Positions 7,254 to 16,774 of a DNA stretch of 64,000 nt are shown here, one piece after another. Location: the NCBI GenBank assembly GCA_963169345.1, contig CAUJCT010000033.1, forward strand, positions 1 to 64,000. Reading direction: 5' to 3'. Positions within the stretch are counted from its first letter, which is position 1. Each line of letters opens with the position of its first letter. The notes below the pieces were generated by a model, which worked only from the letters and a program-made list of their open reading frames with translations, had not been told where the DNA came from and ran no database searches. Origin of the DNA: Bacteroidota bacterium (GTDB lineage: Bacteria; Bacteroidota; Bacteroidia; NS11-12g; UBA955). Both the position numbers and the translations under genes were made by a program.

Positions 7254-9179
7254 TTAAAGTATGATAAATCGTTTGGTATAGGCTGTGCCGTTTTGGTAAA
7301 CTATGATGGTATAAACACCCGCAGCTAAATCATTTAAATCCATATCCGTCACTTCCGAAACAGATTCAGAGTTTCCAATGGCTTTGCCATTGGCGTCATA
7401 AATCTGGTAACTGTATTCAGAAGAATTAACCGATTCAATATGAAGATGACCGGAACCAAGTGCCGGATTAGGATAAAAATCAATCAATAAATTATCAAAG
7501 CCCAATTCATCAATTCCCATATTGAAAGTGGTCATGAACTGATAGTCGAATCTGGTGCCAAAATCAGGCGCAAAACTTTTAATGAGGCCATTGGTATTGC
7601 CATTTCTGATTTGGAATGTACCGGCGCCATCTGCAGTATTGGCCCACCATTCCAATCCATCTTTATTCAGAGGCATACTGGAAGGAGGTGTTCCTTCATC
7701 AGAAAATTCAAGGGTATAACAAATATTATTGCCTAAGAATACAGTGTCTCTGTAGGTCGTATTGGCAACAAAATTATCTCTTGACAACACGACATTGCCA
7801 CGGGCATCTCTTATTTTATAACTGTTTTCTGAAGGTGCATTATTCGATCTGAAAACAACATACAATTTATTGGGATGCATTGGAGAACGCGTAATGGTTG
7901 AATACGCAATATTGTCGTCCTGGTATTCATCATCTTTGTCATTAACCTTAATTAATTTGGCAAAGAAAGTATTGCCGCTTCCACTCCAATCATAAATGGC
8001 TTCCAGTTCCATAGTGCCACTCTCGAATGGTGCTATCAGGCAAGGCACCCATATTCTTTGAATCTTTCCACCTACTTTACCGTACTCAAAATCCAGACGC
8101 TTGAGGGTATCTTTACCAAGATTCCTTACTCTGATTATTGGGGCACCACAAATCGGATTGTAGCGCAGATAATCGTAGTGTTTTGATGGCGCAATAATAT
8201 CCTCTATTGCAGCATCAATTTGTTTTCTATTGTCTTTAAAGTGCAAGCCATAAACACTGATATCATAATTTGCACTGCCACCAGTTGTATTGGAATATTC
8301 CTGCATTCTCAGATGGTAAGTATGTTCTGTACCCTGAGTCAACATCTTAAACTGATCATCTGAAATAACAGGAGCACCGGGGCACCAGCCGGCTCTGTCG
8401 TATAACCAGGTACCTGCTTGTGGATATAAGGAGTTCATTCCACAGTTGTCTCTCCAAACCTGCTTCTGAGAAATGAGTTGATTGTCTAAAAAGATACTCC
8501 GCTCTTTGGAACAAAACTCTGCACAATTTTCCTGCTGGTCCATGCCATGACCAGTTTGAAGTACTTTAAAGCTGACCATATCTGCTCCATTGGCTACTGT
8601 GAAATTCTGAGGTTTTACAACACTGTCAAATGGATTATTGACATTGCCATAGGGAGCACCTAATCTGTAAATAGAACTAATGCCTTTTGGAATTCTTGCA
8701 GGCTCACCATTTATAAGGTAAAAGTCAAGCGTTACTGTCCAGCCTCTGTCTGTATTGCCTTCGTAGCCCGAGTGCTGATAAATAATTTCGAATGAATCGT
8801 GCAGCAAGTATGAAAAATCGGTTAGATCATAAATCCAGCCATGTTTCCAGTTCATGCCACTGTTCCAGTAAAAACCATAAGGTGTGATGAAACGGGCTAT
8901 TTCGTATCGAACATTGTTTTTCTTCAGATAGATATGATTGCCATAATCCCACTCTCCGCATTTTAACCCCGGAGCACAACCAAATTCCATGTATAAATAG
9001 GCTTTTCGGTACTGAGTGGTATCGCCCGGAAACAGGGTAGCAGAAGGGTATTCGGTTACCCCAACTGATGGATTGGTTTTAATAACCACTTTGTTATGTG
9101 TGGTAATTTTTGTTGTATCCGAAGCTTTAACAAGAGAGAAACAAGCTATAAAAATGACTAGTACAAGTGCTCTTTTCAT
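7254..9179 (-). CDS. Secreted PNGase F-like glycoamidase with T9SS sorting domain
   Basis: 641 residues. Signal peptide 1-19. Residues about 40-350 resemble the two-domain peptide-N-glycosidase F family, which removes N-glycans from glycoproteins: a Cys-rich GLKCGEWDYG motif (Asp78), a CAEFC segment (Glu221) and a DRAGWCPGAP motif are the recognisable family marks. Residues about 565-641 form a type A T9SS C-terminal sorting domain (FYPNPALGSG, then a terminal KRFIIL), which sends the protein through the T9SS encoded at 54822-63687 and usually anchors it at the cell surface. The region between is beta-rich. Exact catalytic residue assignment is inference. It is preceded by a TATATTTG box. Confidence 0.8.
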   Translation of the reverse strand: MKRALVLVIFIACFSLVKASDTTKITTHNKVVIKTNPSVGVTEYPSATLFPGDTTQYRKAYLYMEFGCAPGLKCGEWDYGNHIYLKKNNVRYEIARFITPYGFYWNSGMNWKHGWIYDLTDFSYLLHDSFEIIYQHSGYEGNTDRGWTVTLDFYLINGEPARIPKGISSIYRLGAPYGNVNNPFDSVVKPQNFTVANGADMVSFKVLQTGHGMDQQENCAEFCSKERSIFLDNQLISQKQVWRDNCGMNSLYPQAGTWLYDRAGWCPGAPVISDDQFKMLTQGTEHTYHLRMQEYSNTTGGSANYDISVYGLHFKDNRKQIDAAIEDIIAPSKHYDYLRYNPICGAPIIRVRNLGKDTLKRLDFEYGKVGGKIQRIWVPCLIAPFESGTMELEAIYDWSGSGNTFFAKLIKVNDKDDEYQDDNIAYSTITRSPMHPNKLYVVFRSNNAPSENSYKIRDARGNVVLSRDNFVANTTYRDTVFLGNNICYTLEFSDEGTPPSSMPLNKDGLEWWANTADGAGTFQIRNGNTNGLIKSFAPDFGTRFDYQFMTTFNMGIDELGFDNLLIDFYPNPALGSGHLHIESVNSSEYSYQIYDANGKAIGNSESVSEVTDMDLNDLAAGVYTIIVYQNGTAYTKRFIIL

Positions 9180-9183
9180 AAAG

Positions 9184-9191
9184 CAAATATA
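9184..9191 (-). promoter_or_regulatory. Candidate -7 box for the PNGase F-like gene (TATATTTG)
   Basis: Exact TAnnTTTG match, 5 bases upstream of the ATG at 9179, implying a leaderless or near-leaderless transcript. Confidence 0.45.
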
Positions 9192-9283
9192 CTAAAGTCG
9201 AAATAAAATCTTAAAAAATCAAAAATAGATTAAGTGTCTGATAATAAGAGTTATCAAGCTTTCTTTGGCTGAATCTTATGAAG

Positions 9284-10303
9284 TTATTCAACTCTCCAGC
9301 TGTTTTTAGAGACCAGTAATTGATTAAATGCTTCTTTTTTATTGAGCAGTTTTCTTTCGCTTATCTGTTCATTTAAAGCCCCGTCAAATGTTGGTTTGTT
9401 GTCATTGATGTAGAACACGCCAAATGGTCGTGGAAGCGATTCAAAATCTGAGAATCTCGATAATATATATGCTTTGAACATATCATTTTCATCATGCACC
9501 CATATCTGGTCAACATTGTTGTCGATGATATCAACTACTCTTGGTGTCATTCCGTCGAGCTGAATGCCTTTACTGCCATTGGCAAAAAGCAGAGGCTGTC
9601 CATGTTCAACAAAAATGGTATGTTCGGGCTTACTCGATTTTTCAGTAAAAACTTCAAAAGTGCCATCGTTGAAAACATTGCAATTCTGGTAAATTTCAAC
9701 AAATGAAGTGCCTTTGTGACGATAGGCTTTTTTGTATATTTCCTGCTGATGTTTCGGGTCTCTGTCTAAAGTTCTGGCAATGAAAGTACCATTTGCTCCC
9801 AGTGCTAATGCAATAGGATTAAAGGGCAAATCGGCTACTCCAACAGGAGATGATTTAGTTATTTTACCTTGCTCACTGGTAGGTGAAAATTGTCCTTTCG
9901 TCAATCCGTAAATTTGATTGTTAAACAGCAGAATATTTAAATCCGGATTTCTGCGCAATGTGTGAATCAGATGATTGCCACCAATACTTAATGCGTCTCC
10001 ATCACCGGTTATAACCCAAACGCTTAACTCAGGGCGTGCTGATTTTAGTCCTGTAGCGATGGCAGTTGCCCTTCCATGTATGGAGTGCATACCGTAAGTA
10101 TCCATGTAATATGGAAAACGCGAAGAGCATCCTATACCTGAAACGAAAACAAACTCGTGTTTGGGACGACCAAGTTCTGGCAGGATTTTTTGTACACTCT
10201 TTAAAATGGCATAATCCCCACAACCCGGACACCACCTGACTTCCTGATCAGTTTCAAGGTCTTTAGATGTAAATAATACTTTATGTTCGGTTGTTTCCAT
10301 CAT
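9284..10303 (-). CDS. korB: 2-oxoacid:ferredoxin oxidoreductase, beta subunit
   Basis: 339 residues. TPP-binding subunit of the enzyme that oxidises a 2-oxoacid (most likely 2-oxoglutarate) to the acyl-CoA with ferredoxin as acceptor. WCPGCGDYAIL at the N-terminus and GDGDALSIGGNHLIH (TPP-Mg motif) are diagnostic. Its ATG overlaps the korA stop (ATGA), the usual arrangement for this pair, so the subunits are coupled and co-transcribed. A second ATG follows immediately; either could be used. It may serve the TCA cycle in place of, or alongside, a 2-oxoglutarate dehydrogenase. Confidence 0.92.
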   Translation of the reverse strand: MMETTEHKVLFTSKDLETDQEVRWCPGCGDYAILKSVQKILPELGRPKHEFVFVSGIGCSSRFPYYMDTYGMHSIHGRATAIATGLKSARPELSVWVITGDGDALSIGGNHLIHTLRRNPDLNILLFNNQIYGLTKGQFSPTSEQGKITKSSPVGVADLPFNPIALALGANGTFIARTLDRDPKHQQEIYKKAYRHKGTSFVEIYQNCNVFNDGTFEVFTEKSSKPEHTIFVEHGQPLLFANGSKGIQLDGMTPRVVDIIDNNVDQIWVHDENDMFKAYILSRFSDFESLPRPFGVFYINDNKPTFDGALNEQISERKLLNKKEAFNQLLVSKNSWRVE

Positions 10304-12144
10304 TTTAAATACTGTTTTATGGATTCCTTAATTTCCATGACCTGGAAGGGTTGTCCCTGAATTTTGTTGATACCAATGGCATCTACCATATACTTGTCTC
10401 TTATCACTTTTATGAGCTGTCCATTGTTCATCTCGGCAACAAATACCTGTTTGAAATTTCCAATTATTTCACCAAGATTTTTTGGAAATGGACTTAAATA
10501 TTGAATATGAATTTGTGCGATATCCAGTCCTTCATGATTGAGTTCACGCACTGCTGTGGTTATGCTGCCATAAGTGCTGCCCCAGCCAATAATCAATGCT
10601 TTTGAGTTGTTGTTCCCGTTGACATACTCCTGACGCGGAATGTAATCAGCAACATTCTCCACTTTTGCAGCTCTGATTTTAACCATGGTTTCGTGATTGG
10701 CAGGGTCATAACTGATATTACCGGTGATGGTTTCTTTTTCCAATCCGCCAATTCTGTGCTCCATACCAGGAGTTCCCGGAACAGCGTGAAATCTCGATAA
10801 ATCTTCCTGTCTGGCATAAGGCTGATAGTCGGCCTGATTGGGATTGTCAGTGATAAAATGAGGTTCAATATCGGGCAGTTCTTCCAGAGTTTTAATCAAC
10901 CAGGGCTCTGCACCATTGGCTAAATAACCATCACTTAAGAACATGGCAGGAATGGTATGTTCCAATGAAAGTTTACAGGCCATATAAACCATTTCGTAAC
11001 AATTGGATGGTGTAGATGCTGCAACAACTATTAAAGGACATTCACCGTTTCTGCCATACAAGGCCTGAAGCAAATCTGCCTGTTCAGTTTTGGTAGGCAA
11101 GCCTGTTGATGGTCCGCCTCTTTGAATATTGCAAATTACCAAAGGCAGTTCGAGCATAGTTGCTAATCCAATTGCTTCTGTTTTCAAAGCAATACCAGGA
11201 CCTGAACTGGTGGTTATACCAAGTTTGCCCCCATAAGATGCACCTATAGCTGAGCAAATACCTGCAATTTCATCTTCAGCCTGAAAGGTCATGACTTCAA
11301 ACCCCTTGTGCTTGGATAACTCATGCAAGATATCGCTGGCAGGCGTAATAGGGTAGGAGCCCAGGAACAATGGCAGATTACTGTTGACGGAAGCGGCCAT
11401 TAAACCTAAAGCAGTGGCTTGGTTGCCATTGATACTTCTGTATAATCCGGGTTGATAACTGGCTGCTGAAATTTCGTATTGATTGCTGAACAACTCAGAT
11501 GTTTCACCGAAGTTATAGCCAGATTTCAATGCTTTGATATTGGCATTGGCAACCAATTCATTCTTTTTAAAATGGGATTCAATAAAATGTATGGTATTGG
11601 CAGGATCACGATCGAATAACCAATAAATAATACCTAATACAAACATGTTTTTACAACGCTCAGATTCCTTGTTGCCCAAGCCAAATTCAGCAACTGCCGA
11701 CTTTGTTTGTTTTGTTATATCTGTTGTGTAAACGGTATAGTTCGACAAACTGCCATTGTTAAGAGGGTTGTCATTTTCATCTATACCGGCAAGTCTTAAG
11801 TTCTTCTCATCAAATCCATCGCTATTGGCTATGATGATACCGTTTGGTTTAAGCGATTTAATATTGGTTTTAAGAGCGGCTGCATTAAGAGCCACAAGAA
11901 CATCACAACGGTCGCCGGCTGTAAGAATTTCACTGCTTCCAAAGTGGATTTGATAGCCTGATACACCGGGCACTGTGCCGAGTGGAGCGCGAATCTCCGC
12001 AGGAAAGTCAGGGAATGTGGCTATATCATTGCCGAATAATGCATTGGTTTCCGCAAACTGAGTACCGGTCAATTGAACCCCGTCTCCGCTGTCTCCGGCA
12101 AATTTCACCACTACATGATCGACTTTTGTTTTAACTGAACTCAC
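10300..12144 (-). CDS. korA: 2-oxoacid:ferredoxin oxidoreductase, alpha subunit (gamma-alpha fusion)
   Basis: 614 residues: an N-terminal gamma domain (about 8-190, FAGDSGDGVQLTGTQFAE) fused to the pyrimidine-binding alpha domain (about 230-480, LGSYPITPASDILHEL; TTSSGPGIALKTEAIGLA) and a C-terminal transketolase-like domain (SKALIIGWGSTYGS). This fused form is the KorA type common in aerobic Bacteroidota and Actinobacteria. It is the first gene of the korA-korB pair. A TAATTTTG box lies 17 bases upstream of the ATG. Substrate preference (2-oxoglutarate rather than pyruvate) is inferred from the family, not seen directly. Confidence 0.92.
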   Translation of the reverse strand: MSSVKTKVDHVVVKFAGDSGDGVQLTGTQFAETNALFGNDIATFPDFPAEIRAPLGTVPGVSGYQIHFGSSEILTAGDRCDVLVALNAAALKTNIKSLKPNGIIIANSDGFDEKNLRLAGIDENDNPLNNGSLSNYTVYTTDITKQTKSAVAEFGLGNKESERCKNMFVLGIIYWLFDRDPANTIHFIESHFKKNELVANANIKALKSGYNFGETSELFSNQYEISAASYQPGLYRSINGNQATALGLMAASVNSNLPLFLGSYPITPASDILHELSKHKGFEVMTFQAEDEIAGICSAIGASYGGKLGITTSSGPGIALKTEAIGLATMLELPLVICNIQRGGPSTGLPTKTEQADLLQALYGRNGECPLIVVAASTPSNCYEMVYMACKLSLEHTIPAMFLSDGYLANGAEPWLIKTLEELPDIEPHFITDNPNQADYQPYARQEDLSRFHAVPGTPGMEHRIGGLEKETITGNISYDPANHETMVKIRAAKVENVADYIPRQEYVNGNNNSKALIIGWGSTYGSITTAVRELNHEGLDIAQIHIQYLSPFPKNLGEIIGNFKQVFVAEMNNGQLIKVIRDKYMVDAIGINKIQGQPFQVMEIKESIKQYLK

Positions 12145-12160
12145 TGTCGTTTTTTTGTTG

Positions 12161-12168
12161 CAAAATTA
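12161..12168 (-). promoter_or_regulatory. Candidate -7 box of korAB promoter (TAATTTTG)
   Basis: Exact TAnnTTTG match 17 bases upstream of the korA ATG. The -33 element is not clear. Confidence 0.45.
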
Positions 12169-12262
12169 GGCCTTTTAAACCTATATTGAGTTGAAAGTGA
12201 TACAAATCATTTGGTGACTAAGGTTACAACTCAAGGCTAAACTAAGTTGTAAAATTGCAGGT

Positions 12263-13465
12263 TCAATTAGGCTTCTTGAACTTGATATTCACTATATAAC
12301 GACTGCCTTTTCCTTCGCTATAACCCTCCAGTCTGAATAGAAATCCTATTGGTGTTGTATAGATTTTACTTATGAATGTATCATCAAATTGAGCAAAGTG
12401 TGTCAGCTTTGATGGCAAGGATTTGAATAGATTGGTGTCGCAGGTACTGTAATTGCATTTACTTTGTATCTGTCCATTGGAATTGCGGAACACAAGGCTC
12501 GAGCTTTTGACAGTATCTGTTTTAAAGGATTTTACTGCTACTTTTTCGAAGTTGTCATCGTACTCATAGTTGACAAAGTCGCGTTGAATTGTTTTTTCTC
12601 CTTCATAAATGACCAGTTTATCTACCATCTCGAAGTTCGGTGTTTGAAAACTATTGTCGATATCATTGAAGATAAGATAGCCTGATTCCAGTATCATATT
12701 GAATTTCGAATGACCACTATCTGCATAAATAACAGTTTTGAAGTTGTCAAGAGTATGAAATTCTTCTATAGGTAAAGCTAAATTAGTTTCAAGACTACCG
12801 GCTTCTATCTGAATACCGTTTTTAAGATGTATGACCCCTTTTATCGGCTCATTGTTTTTTAAAGGATGAATTTGACTGTAAAACCAAACAGGAGCCTGAT
12901 CGTTTTTACAATGTAAATAGTGCGGAGCTTTAGAAAAAGGGACAAAATTTTGACTCAGTGATTGAAGATATTTGACAGACTCATCACTTCGTTTTAAACT
13001 GATGTAAAGTATCTTTTCATTCCACATCCATAGTATTTGACCATCGCTGCTGATTTGAAATTCCCAGTCCTTCAGCTCGCTCTTTTTTGCCTTATTGCCA
13101 CCTGGTCCAAATAACACAGATTCCAATTGGTCTTTGTCTTTTAACATTGCACAAAAAACAATGTCCTTTTGATGCACAAAAAAAGCGGCATCTCCAAATG
13201 GATCAATACCGGCATCTCCAAGGCGACTGAGTTCTGGCGAGAGTTCTTTGATTTTTTCTTTTAGAAATGTCAGTCGTGTACTGTCTTTCTCAATGGCTTT
13301 TTCCATAAAGATTCGTTTGAAATTGAAGTAAACAACAATTTCGGAATCAACAGGAATATGTTCAATTAAAGTACTCTCTGTGTTGAATTTATAATATAAC
13401 CAAAGTCCGGCACCAATAAGGCCTAATACAAGAATGGACGATATTAAAATAGCCCATTTCTTCAA
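12263..13465 (-). CDS. Unknown membrane-anchored periplasmic protein
   Basis: 400 residues with one N-terminal membrane segment (about 5-25) and a large exported domain. The exported part opens with EHIPVDSEIVVYFNFKRI, echoing the opening of the 659-residue neighbour (IPNDATYVMSINFGNL), which suggests the two are distant relatives. A conserved WFYSQIHP and a later KCNYSTCD segment contain no known catalytic pattern. The gene begins 1 bp after the stop of the 659-residue gene, so the two are one transcript. Not identified; a loose likeness to DUF4836/DUF3352-type proteins is possible but unproven. Confidence 0.6.
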   Translation of the reverse strand: MKKWAILISSILVLGLIGAGLWLYYKFNTESTLIEHIPVDSEIVVYFNFKRIFMEKAIEKDSTRLTFLKEKIKELSPELSRLGDAGIDPFGDAAFFVHQKDIVFCAMLKDKDQLESVLFGPGGNKAKKSELKDWEFQISSDGQILWMWNEKILYISLKRSDESVKYLQSLSQNFVPFSKAPHYLHCKNDQAPVWFYSQIHPLKNNEPIKGVIHLKNGIQIEAGSLETNLALPIEEFHTLDNFKTVIYADSGHSKFNMILESGYLIFNDIDNSFQTPNFEMVDKLVIYEGEKTIQRDFVNYEYDDNFEKVAVKSFKTDTVKSSSLVFRNSNGQIQSKCNYSTCDTNLFKSLPSKLTHFAQFDDTFISKIYTTPIGFLFRLEGYSEGKGSRYIVNIKFKKPN

Positions 13466-13466
13466 G

Positions 13467-15446
13467 TTACAGTCGGTTAAAAAGCTTTAATAAAATACCT
13501 AAACTGTTTTCCGAACTGTTGGTGAGAGATAATGTACCTTCTGTTATGTATAAATTATCACTCATTTCGTTGTCATAGAAAATGAAATCCCCAAGATTGG
13601 TAGCAATATCAGAGATCCTCTTCATCTCACCAGATTCGGAAGGATAATTTTCATTGATTGCCTTGAAGAGTTTATCAGTAAAGATACGCATAGTCATGTT
13701 GTGACTAAGAATGAATTTTTGCTCTTCCTTTTGAATCTGTTTGTCTTTAGGATAGCCTGTCTGTTTTTCAAGTGCCAAAACAGCATCATTGGTTAAAATA
13801 AAGGCATCTTCAGTCATAACGATATAAAGATTCATTTGCATATCGCGGGAAGCAGAAGCAAGAATGACATTGTCTTTTACCTTTGTGAAAGCACTGAATT
13901 TTGAAATAATCCTGAATAGCTTCAACGCATTTTCTTTATTGTCTATTCCTAATACCAATACCATTCTCGGTGTCTTAACGATTTTTTCTTTTGTTACTTC
14001 CTTGCTTTGAAAATCTTCATCATATTCATAAGATTTATATGAAATTTTTGTTTCTATGAATCCGTTGATTGCGAATAGTTTTCTATCTGTGCAAGTACCA
14101 AATAACAGCTCCTTATCGAGCATGGCCCAAAAGAGTTCAATTGTTGGAGGAATATTGATATCGTATTTTGAAAAGTAAGCATTTCCCAGAATCTCAAAAT
14201 AACATTTTTCATAGAAGTTGACGACTTCTTTTGTATTGAAAGTTGAGGACAAATATGCCATCAGATTAGTGCCTTCAACATACTTTAATAAGTTTGGATC
14301 CGGTTTTTTATCGTAGGCTTTTTTCAGCATTTTAAAAGCTTCATCTCCAAATGAGTTTAATGTTTTAAATCTGACCAGGCCTTTATCAAAATTCAACACA
14401 TAGGCAGCGCTGATGTTAGATGTGTATATAGTAGTAGCTGCCGGTCTAGGCTCATTTTTATTATATCTGTTACTTCTTCTTGAAAATGGATTAAGAATTT
14501 TTCCAAGATACGTCATTGGATTATTGAAGAAAATAATCACATCATTATTGTCTTTGTCAATTCTGCTAAAGTTTCTGTCGGAAGCAATACTCAATGATTT
14601 CTCAGCAAGTATGGTTTGAAAATCTCCGGTTAGTTTTTCTATTTTTTTGCGAAGCTCTTCCTCTTGTCTTTCTTTCAGTCTTAATTTAGCTCTTTCGATA
14701 ATTTCAGGATCAATTTCAATGTAAGCTTCCACCATCTGACTGTATTCTTCAGTGCCAGATTGATTGGCTTTAATATACAATAAACTATCCGTTTTAACCC
14801 GGTATGCTGCTACTTCTGCTTCGTATATAGAATCTTTATAAGTGTTTTCGTTGTATCTTTTTCTGTATCCGTAATAGTAGTAATCAGAGTTTTCCATCTC
14901 ACCATCTCCTTCTTCTTCTAATTCAAATGAATTGTTGTCGTTAACAAAAATGAAGGCAACACCTTTGTTTATTCCAATCACATACTTCTCACTCATGATA
15001 ATTTTTCCGTTATCAGTTTGTTTGGTAATAAATGCTTTGGATTTTGAACATTCATTGGTTGTCATTTTTGTTTCAAAAACACTTTCATTGCTGAGTTTAA
15101 ACAGATATGTTTTGCCAGAGTATAGCTGACTGTTTTTCTGATAAATATAAGCCTGACTATTGAGGTCGATGCCAAATTCAGACGGTTTTTCCAAAATGTC
15201 TTTTATTGAAACCAGTTGACAAGCTTGTTCGTATCCATCTCCATAATAATAATCGTAAGAATTTTCATTAATAAGAGATTTGATATATTTCAAATAATCC
15301 AGGCCATTGCTCTTTGAATTCAAATTGCCAAAATTGATGCTCATGACATAAGTGGCATCATTAGGAATGCATTTTTTCAGGTCAAGTGAAAAACCTGTTT
15401 GTAATACGCTTAGTAAGCAGATTAAGTATATGAATTTTGATTTCAT
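13467..15446 (-). CDS. Unknown large exported protein, DUF4836-like
   Basis: 659 residues with a signal peptide (about 1-20). The mature part begins LDLKKCIPNDATYVMSINFGNL, a pattern reminiscent of DUF4836-type Bacteroidota envelope proteins. Residues 165-200 are acidic and tyrosine-rich, followed by a charged coiled-coil-like stretch (about 240-275, rich in E, R, K and L). No catalytic motif is seen. Its ATG overlaps the upstream lipoprotein stop by 4 bases (ATGA), and the next gene follows after 1 bp, so these three genes are tightly coupled and probably act together at the envelope. Confidence 0.6.
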   Translation of the reverse strand: MKSKFIYLICLLSVLQTGFSLDLKKCIPNDATYVMSINFGNLNSKSNGLDYLKYIKSLINENSYDYYYGDGYEQACQLVSIKDILEKPSEFGIDLNSQAYIYQKNSQLYSGKTYLFKLSNESVFETKMTTNECSKSKAFITKQTDNGKIIMSEKYVIGINKGVAFIFVNDNNSFELEEEGDGEMENSDYYYYGYRKRYNENTYKDSIYEAEVAAYRVKTDSLLYIKANQSGTEEYSQMVEAYIEIDPEIIERAKLRLKERQEEELRKKIEKLTGDFQTILAEKSLSIASDRNFSRIDKDNNDVIIFFNNPMTYLGKILNPFSRRSNRYNKNEPRPAATTIYTSNISAAYVLNFDKGLVRFKTLNSFGDEAFKMLKKAYDKKPDPNLLKYVEGTNLMAYLSSTFNTKEVVNFYEKCYFEILGNAYFSKYDINIPPTIELFWAMLDKELLFGTCTDRKLFAINGFIETKISYKSYEYDEDFQSKEVTKEKIVKTPRMVLVLGIDNKENALKLFRIISKFSAFTKVKDNVILASASRDMQMNLYIVMTEDAFILTNDAVLALEKQTGYPKDKQIQKEEQKFILSHNMTMRIFTDKLFKAINENYPSESGEMKRISDIATNLGDFIFYDNEMSDNLYITEGTLSLTNSSENSLGILLKLFNRL

Positions 15447-16099
15447 TTCAGACGGATTGTATTGTTAAGTAAAGAGGGTTTAGTAGCCAGTTCGGTTACT
15501 TTTTGTTTCAGCATAACAGCGGTTTTACTTTTAGAAATAACTGCATTTGGATTGCTGACATTTTCGACAGTTTTTTTGAATCTGTATATGGTTGTTACAG
15601 TAGCACCTTCAAAAAGTTTGATGTGATCTTGTCTTGAATTCTGCACCAATGAATCGGGCGGAACCTGAAGTCGTTTAAAGCTGCCATCAGAATATTCGTA
15701 CAAATTCATGTATGGCAATCTTTGAATTTTACTTTCCATCGCGGCAATTAAATTGAGAGCAATATTCAGATTTTTAATACTGTCGAAATGGAATTTTATA
15801 TTATAAATGAATTGGTCGTTATCAGAATTATGATCGATATTGCTGATACCCTTGGCGAGTTTTAGAGCATTGGATATTTCATACAGCTTGTTACTGATTT
15901 CGTATTGCTCTGGCAAATTGTAACCCATGAATGTATCAAGCTTTAAGATGTTTTTAAGTCTCACGCGACTTTGAGAGCAGTTAAGCGTCAATTCGAATGT
16001 ACCTGCCTGCTCTGTTTCGAAGCTGATTTCCTCGATGAACTCAAAACAGGAACTTAAAAAAAGTAATGGTAAAAGTAATATCCAGGTTTTTAGACGCAT
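15443..16099 (-). CDS. Unknown lipoprotein in coupled envelope operon
   Basis: 218 residues. A hydrophobic leader ends in LFLSSC, a clear lipobox with Cys18 as the lipidated residue. The mature part starts FEFIEEISFETEQAGTFELTLNCSQSRVRLK, a beta-rich pattern, with a basic C-terminal end. No family recognised. It overlaps the 659-residue gene by 4 bases and follows the 215-residue outer-membrane-like gene by 7 bp; the set 16754 to 12263 is best read as one operon for an unknown surface or periplasmic assembly. Confidence 0.65.
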   Translation of the reverse strand: MRLKTWILLLPLLFLSSCFEFIEEISFETEQAGTFELTLNCSQSRVRLKNILKLDTFMGYNLPEQYEISNKLYEISNALKLAKGISNIDHNSDNDQFIYNIKFHFDSIKNLNIALNLIAAMESKIQRLPYMNLYEYSDGSFKRLQVPPDSLVQNSRQDHIKLFEGATVTTIYRFKKTVENVSNPNAVISKSKTAVMLKQKVTELATKPSLLNNTIRLK

Positions 16100-16106
16100 G
16101 TCAGAA

Positions 16107-16754
16107 CTAGAGAGCTATGAGTATCCCAAAAGATGCTTTGAATTGAACACCTTTTTGAAACGGACTGAATAATCCTATGTTGAGTTCTTTGTGATGATCT
16201 CCTGAGACCGGGAAGAAAATACCTCCTCCAATTGCAGCATCCAGATATATGTTTTCGAAAATGGATTTTCTGCTGCCAAGCATGTATCCTAATCCAACAG
16301 TTGTTGCACTATAAGTGGTAACATTGGTGATAGTGCTTGGATTTGGACCCGGTATATATACAGTTTCATTATGGTCTGCAGTTTGAGTTTTCAGATTAAA
16401 AAAGGGAGCCATGAAAACATTGCGGATATAATTGTTGTTTTTTCTGTAGAATCGGTATTGCATCTCAAGTCGCACGCCACTCATATTCGAGTAATCATCT
16501 TTCAGATCCAGAAAACCTGCTTCCTGACTGAGGTAAAATCCTGCATTAAAAAGAAAGGACTCTTTGTGAGTAGTTGCTGACTCGTAACCTAATTCCATAC
16601 CACCGATTGTCAATGCTAAGGGGTTGAAATGAATCATCTTTTTGTAAGGTGATTTACGGGTCGTAGTGACAGGTTCATCATCAAAGCTTTTAAAATAATG
16701 TGCATCCACATTAAAGGCAAAAAGCAAACAAAGAGTCAAGGTAATAGTTTTCAT
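16107..16754 (-). CDS. Unknown outer-membrane beta-barrel-like protein
   Basis: 215 residues with a signal peptide (about 1-18, ending VDA). Alternating hydrophobic/polar strands (MIHFNPLALTIGGMELGYES, RLEMQYRFYRKN, TVGLGYMLGSRKSIFEN) and a final aromatic-poor strand fit a small outer-membrane barrel. It begins 20 bp after gcvT on the same strand and may share its transcript. Function unknown; a porin-like or structural role is inference. Confidence 0.6.
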   Translation of the reverse strand: MKTITLTLCLLFAFNVDAHYFKSFDDEPVTTTRKSPYKKMIHFNPLALTIGGMELGYESATTHKESFLFNAGFYLSQEAGFLDLKDDYSNMSGVRLEMQYRFYRKNNNYIRNVFMAPFFNLKTQTADHNETVYIPGPNPSTITNVTTYSATTVGLGYMLGSRKSIFENIYLDAAIGGGIFFPVSGDHHKELNIGLFSPFQKGVQFKASFGILIAL

Positions 16755-16774
16755 ATTTTGGTAGAAAATTTGGC

